Source: JAMXLO01 sp963818775 (GTDB lineage: Bacteria; Pseudomonadota; Alphaproteobacteria; Acetobacterales; Acetobacteraceae). Taken from it: a DNA stretch of 64,000 nt. Positions within the stretch are counted from its first letter, which is position 1, and the number at the start of each line of letters is the position of its first letter. The notes under the pieces are model-generated. The model was not told the DNA's origin and ran no database searches. It was given only the letters and a program-made list of their open reading frames with translations. Location: the NCBI GenBank assembly GCA_963818775.1, contig CAWFUF010000026.1, positions 1 to 64,000 on the forward strand, given 5' to 3'. Positions 62,207-64,000 of this stretch are shown here, piece by piece. The position numbers were made by a program, and so were the translations under genes.

Positions 62207-63519
62207 TGAATATGGCTGGACGGACCCGCGGCGAGGAAGAACAGACACTGCTCGAGCTGGCGCAGCGCGTGCTGCCCGCCGGCAGTTTCGGCAACCTCGC
62301 GGGCGACATCGTGATCCGCGAGGGTCGCGGCGGACGCGTCTGGGATGTCAGCGGCAACGAGTATGTCGACTTCCTGCTGGGCTCTGGTCCGATGTTCATC
62401 GGACACTGCCATCCCGACGTGATGGCGGCGGTGGAGGCGCAGATACCGCGCGGCACCACGTTCTTCGCCAACAACGAGCACGGCATCAGACTGGCGGCCG
62501 AGATCGTCGATGCGGTGCCCTGCGCGCAGAAGGTGCGCTTCGTCTCCAGCGGCACCGAGGCCGATGCCTACGCGATGCGCGTCGCCCGCGCGTTCCGTGG
62601 CCGCGACAAGATCCTGAAGTTCGAGGGCGGCTATCACGGCATGAGCGACTACAGCCTGATGAGCCTGGCCCCGAAGCGTCCCGGCAACTTCCCGCAGGCG
62701 GTGCCTGACTCGCCGGGCATCCCGCGCAGCGTGCGCGACGAGATGATCATCGCGCCGTTCAACGATGCCGCGATGGCGGCCAGCCTGATCCACGAGCACC
62801 ACGACGAGCTTGGCGGCGTGATCGTCGAGCCGTTCCAGCGCCTGCTGCCGCCGAAGCCAGGGTTCCTCCAGGCGCTGCGGGATGCGACCAAGGAGCACGG
62901 CATTCCGCTGATCTTCGACGAGGTAGTGACCGGATTCCGGTTCTCGTACGGCGGCGCGCAGGAGTTCTATGGCGTGACGCCGGACCTGTGCACGCTGGGC
63001 AAGGTCATCGGCGGGGGCTTCCCGCTGGCGGCGATCGCCGGTCGCGAGGACATCATGTCGCTGTTCGATCGCGGCAAGGTGGGCGACGACAGGTTCCTGA
63101 CGCAGATCGGCACCTTGTCCGGCAATCCCGTGGCCGCGGTGGCGGGCCTCGCGACTTTGGAGGTGCTGCGACGCCCGGGCGCCTACGACAAGGTATTCGA
63201 GACCGGGCGCGAACTTATGGCGGGCATGACTGCCACGTTGGAGAAGGCCGGACTGCCGGCGCAGGTGATCGGTGTGCCGCCGCTGTTCGACATCGTGTAC
63301 GCTGCCGGCGATATCGCGGACTACCGCGGCTGGCTGCGCGCCGACACCGACATGCAGCGTCGGTTCAATCGTCGCTTCCGCGACGACGGTATCCTCAAGG
63401 GCGAGAGCAAGTTCTACGTCTCGCTCGCCCACGATGCGGCTGACGTGAAGCACACGCTCGACGTGGTGAAGGCGGCGGTCGAGTCGGAACTGGCCGAGGC
63501 GCGGGTACCGGCGCAGTAG
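62206..63519 (+). CDS. Class III PLP aminotransferase, glutamate-1-semialdehyde aminomutase-like
   Basis: A 437-residue PLP enzyme: VSSGTEADAYAMRVARAFRG (cofactor phosphate site), IFDEVVTGFRF (Asp to PLP nitrogen), and the Schiff-base Lys in CTLGKVIGGGFPLAAIAG. It resembles the GSA-aminomutase/aspartate aminotransferase-like branch, but sits with catabolic and transport genes rather than heme genes, so it may transaminate an unusual amine or amino acid taken up by the aap-type importer. The ATG overlaps the MFS stop. An additional ATG (MAGRTRGEE) lies two codons in. Confidence 0.9.
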   Translation: MNMAGRTRGEEEQTLLELAQRVLPAGSFGNLAGDIVIREGRGGRVWDVSGNEYVDFLLGSGPMFIGHCHPDVMAAVEAQIPRGTTFFANNEHGIRLAAEIVDAVPCAQKVRFVSSGTEADAYAMRVARAFRGRDKILKFEGGYHGMSDYSLMSLAPKRPGNFPQAVPDSPGIPRSVRDEMIIAPFNDAAMAASLIHEHHDELGGVIVEPFQRLLPPKPGFLQALRDATKEHGIPLIFDEVVTGFRFSYGGAQEFYGVTPDLCTLGKVIGGGFPLAAIAGREDIMSLFDRGKVGDDRFLTQIGTLSGNPVAAVAGLATLEVLRRPGAYDKVFETGRELMAGMTATLEKAGLPAQVIGVPPLFDIVYAAGDIADYRGWLRADTDMQRRFNRRFRDDGILKGESKFYVSLAHDAADVKHTLDVVKAAVESELAEARVPAQ

Positions 63520-63787
63520 CGCTTTTCTCATTACCGCCTTCGGATGTTGCCCGGTCACGGTGCAGCCGGTACGGGTGAAGCCGCGCATGGCCGCAGCAGC
63601 CCCAGCATCCCTTGCTCAGAGAGGGTTCTTCCCGTTTTGGTAGGTCGCTGCAGCGCCTTGACGACGCGCAAATTGCGCGATGCGATGTTTACGATTGCCG
63701 CCGCCGTTTGGCACCACCAGTCAGCGGCCTTCGCTCAGCCGTCCGGACGGTCAGATCAGCCATCCGGAAAATGTGGGGCAAAACGCA
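63520..63787. other. Intergenic region without a recognised gene
   Basis: About 268 bases after the aminotransferase gene. Open frames are short and composition-driven. The sequence near 63730-63780 may hold the promoter of the cupin gene, but no clear consensus pair is seen. Confidence 0.4.
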
Positions 63788-64000
63788 TGAAAGGAAAGTA
63801 TACGCGCATATTCGCCGATGCCGACGGGGTATCCCACTTCGAAGACTTGGAGATGGAGTTACTTCCCGGCTTTGCTGTGCCACCTGCCGAACCGCTATAT
63901 TCGGCTGAATTTGTGCGTCTCGGCCAGTGCCGTTGGGTAGGTGGATCAACCGACTGGATGGGTGGGACGCCACACCCTAATCCGCGTCGCATGCTAGTGG
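63788..64000 (+). CDS. Cupin-type protein, 3' end beyond the window
   Basis: An open frame from ATG 63788 to the right edge (71 codons), beginning MKGKYTRIFADADGVSHFED and continuing LEMELLPGFAVPPAEPLYSA, then VGGSTDWMGGTPHPNPRRML. This is the N-terminal part of a small cupin family in which HPxPRRQ precedes the beta-barrel; the metal-binding part would lie downstream. AAACGCATG gives only a weak ribosome site. Function unknown. Confidence 0.7.

Noticed and set aside
62206..63519. Calling the PLP enzyme hemL
   Set aside because: The fold matches, but context is catabolic/transport and no heme genes are near, so the symbol would be unsupported.
62107..63588. Minus-strand open frame of about 490 codons
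   Set aside because: It is the antisense of the PLP aminotransferase, which has full PLP motifs on the plus strand.
1..64000. CRISPR array, prophage or intact insertion sequence
   Set aside because: No regularly spaced direct repeats, transposase or phage structural genes were seen on reading both strands.

Overview
The window is about 64 kb of high-GC chromosomal DNA from an alphaproteobacterium. I infer Acetobacteraceae/Rhodospirillales. The inference rests on two conserved blocks (miaB-phoH-ybeY-corC and SRP RNA-dnaX-ybaB-recR), on the left-edge protein and the small RTX protein, both of which I associate with Acetobacteraceae, and on strong G/C third-position bias. It reads as ordinary chromosome with accessory stretches; I see no CRISPR array, prophage or intact insertion sequence.

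Layout. 1-5 kb: a conserved partial protein, bactofilin, EI24-like membrane protein, glutathione S-transferase, divergent glutathione synthetase, two small paralogous membrane proteins and a Crp/Fnr regulator. 5-11 kb: the tamA-tamB outer-membrane assembly pair. 11-19 kb: acyltransferase, miaB-phoH-ybeY-corC, then a FUSC/DUF1656/HlyD efflux set. 19-22 kb: DegP/Q-type protease and a MetE-like protein. 22-25 kb: sugar ABC importer. 25-28 kb: SRP RNA-dnaX-ybaB-recR. 28-34 kb: amine oxidase, amidase with an AtzG-like partner, ABC ATPase and an RTX-repeat protein. 34.4 kb: tRNA-Gly(CCC). 34.8-38.3 kb: a tightly overlapping four-gene operon (GT2, acyl-CoA dehydrogenase-like, PIG-L deacetylase, NodS-like methyltransferase). 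38-46 kb: small membrane and stress genes, transporters and a patch of pseudogene debris. 46-52 kb: arsC, YcaQ-like glycosylase, LLM oxidoreductase, lyase-family enzyme and a TPR protein. 52-63.5 kb: DddQ-like cupin, Baeyer-Villiger-type monooxygenase, aap-type amino-acid ABC genes, sulfatase with its formylglycine-generating enzyme, MFS transporter and a PLP aminotransferase. A cupin gene runs off the right edge.

Most notable points: (i) the four-gene coupled operon, whose enzyme types resemble the logic of lipo-oligosaccharide (Nod-factor-like) assembly; (ii) a palindromic repeat inserted in frame in the N-terminus of a sugar permease, with a relative directly before recR; (iii) two single-base frameshifts about 2.8 kb apart, in the aapQ homologue and the sulfatase, each restorable to a family-like C-terminus; (iv) a decayed partial copy of the FUSC gene joined to an alpha/beta-hydrolase fragment; (v) the sulfatase/FGE/transporter/aminotransferase run, which looks like a dedicated uptake and catabolic unit but lacks the ABC ATPase. 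Many overlaps (ATGA, GTGA, TTGA, TGATG) indicate translational coupling and fix several non-ATG starts.
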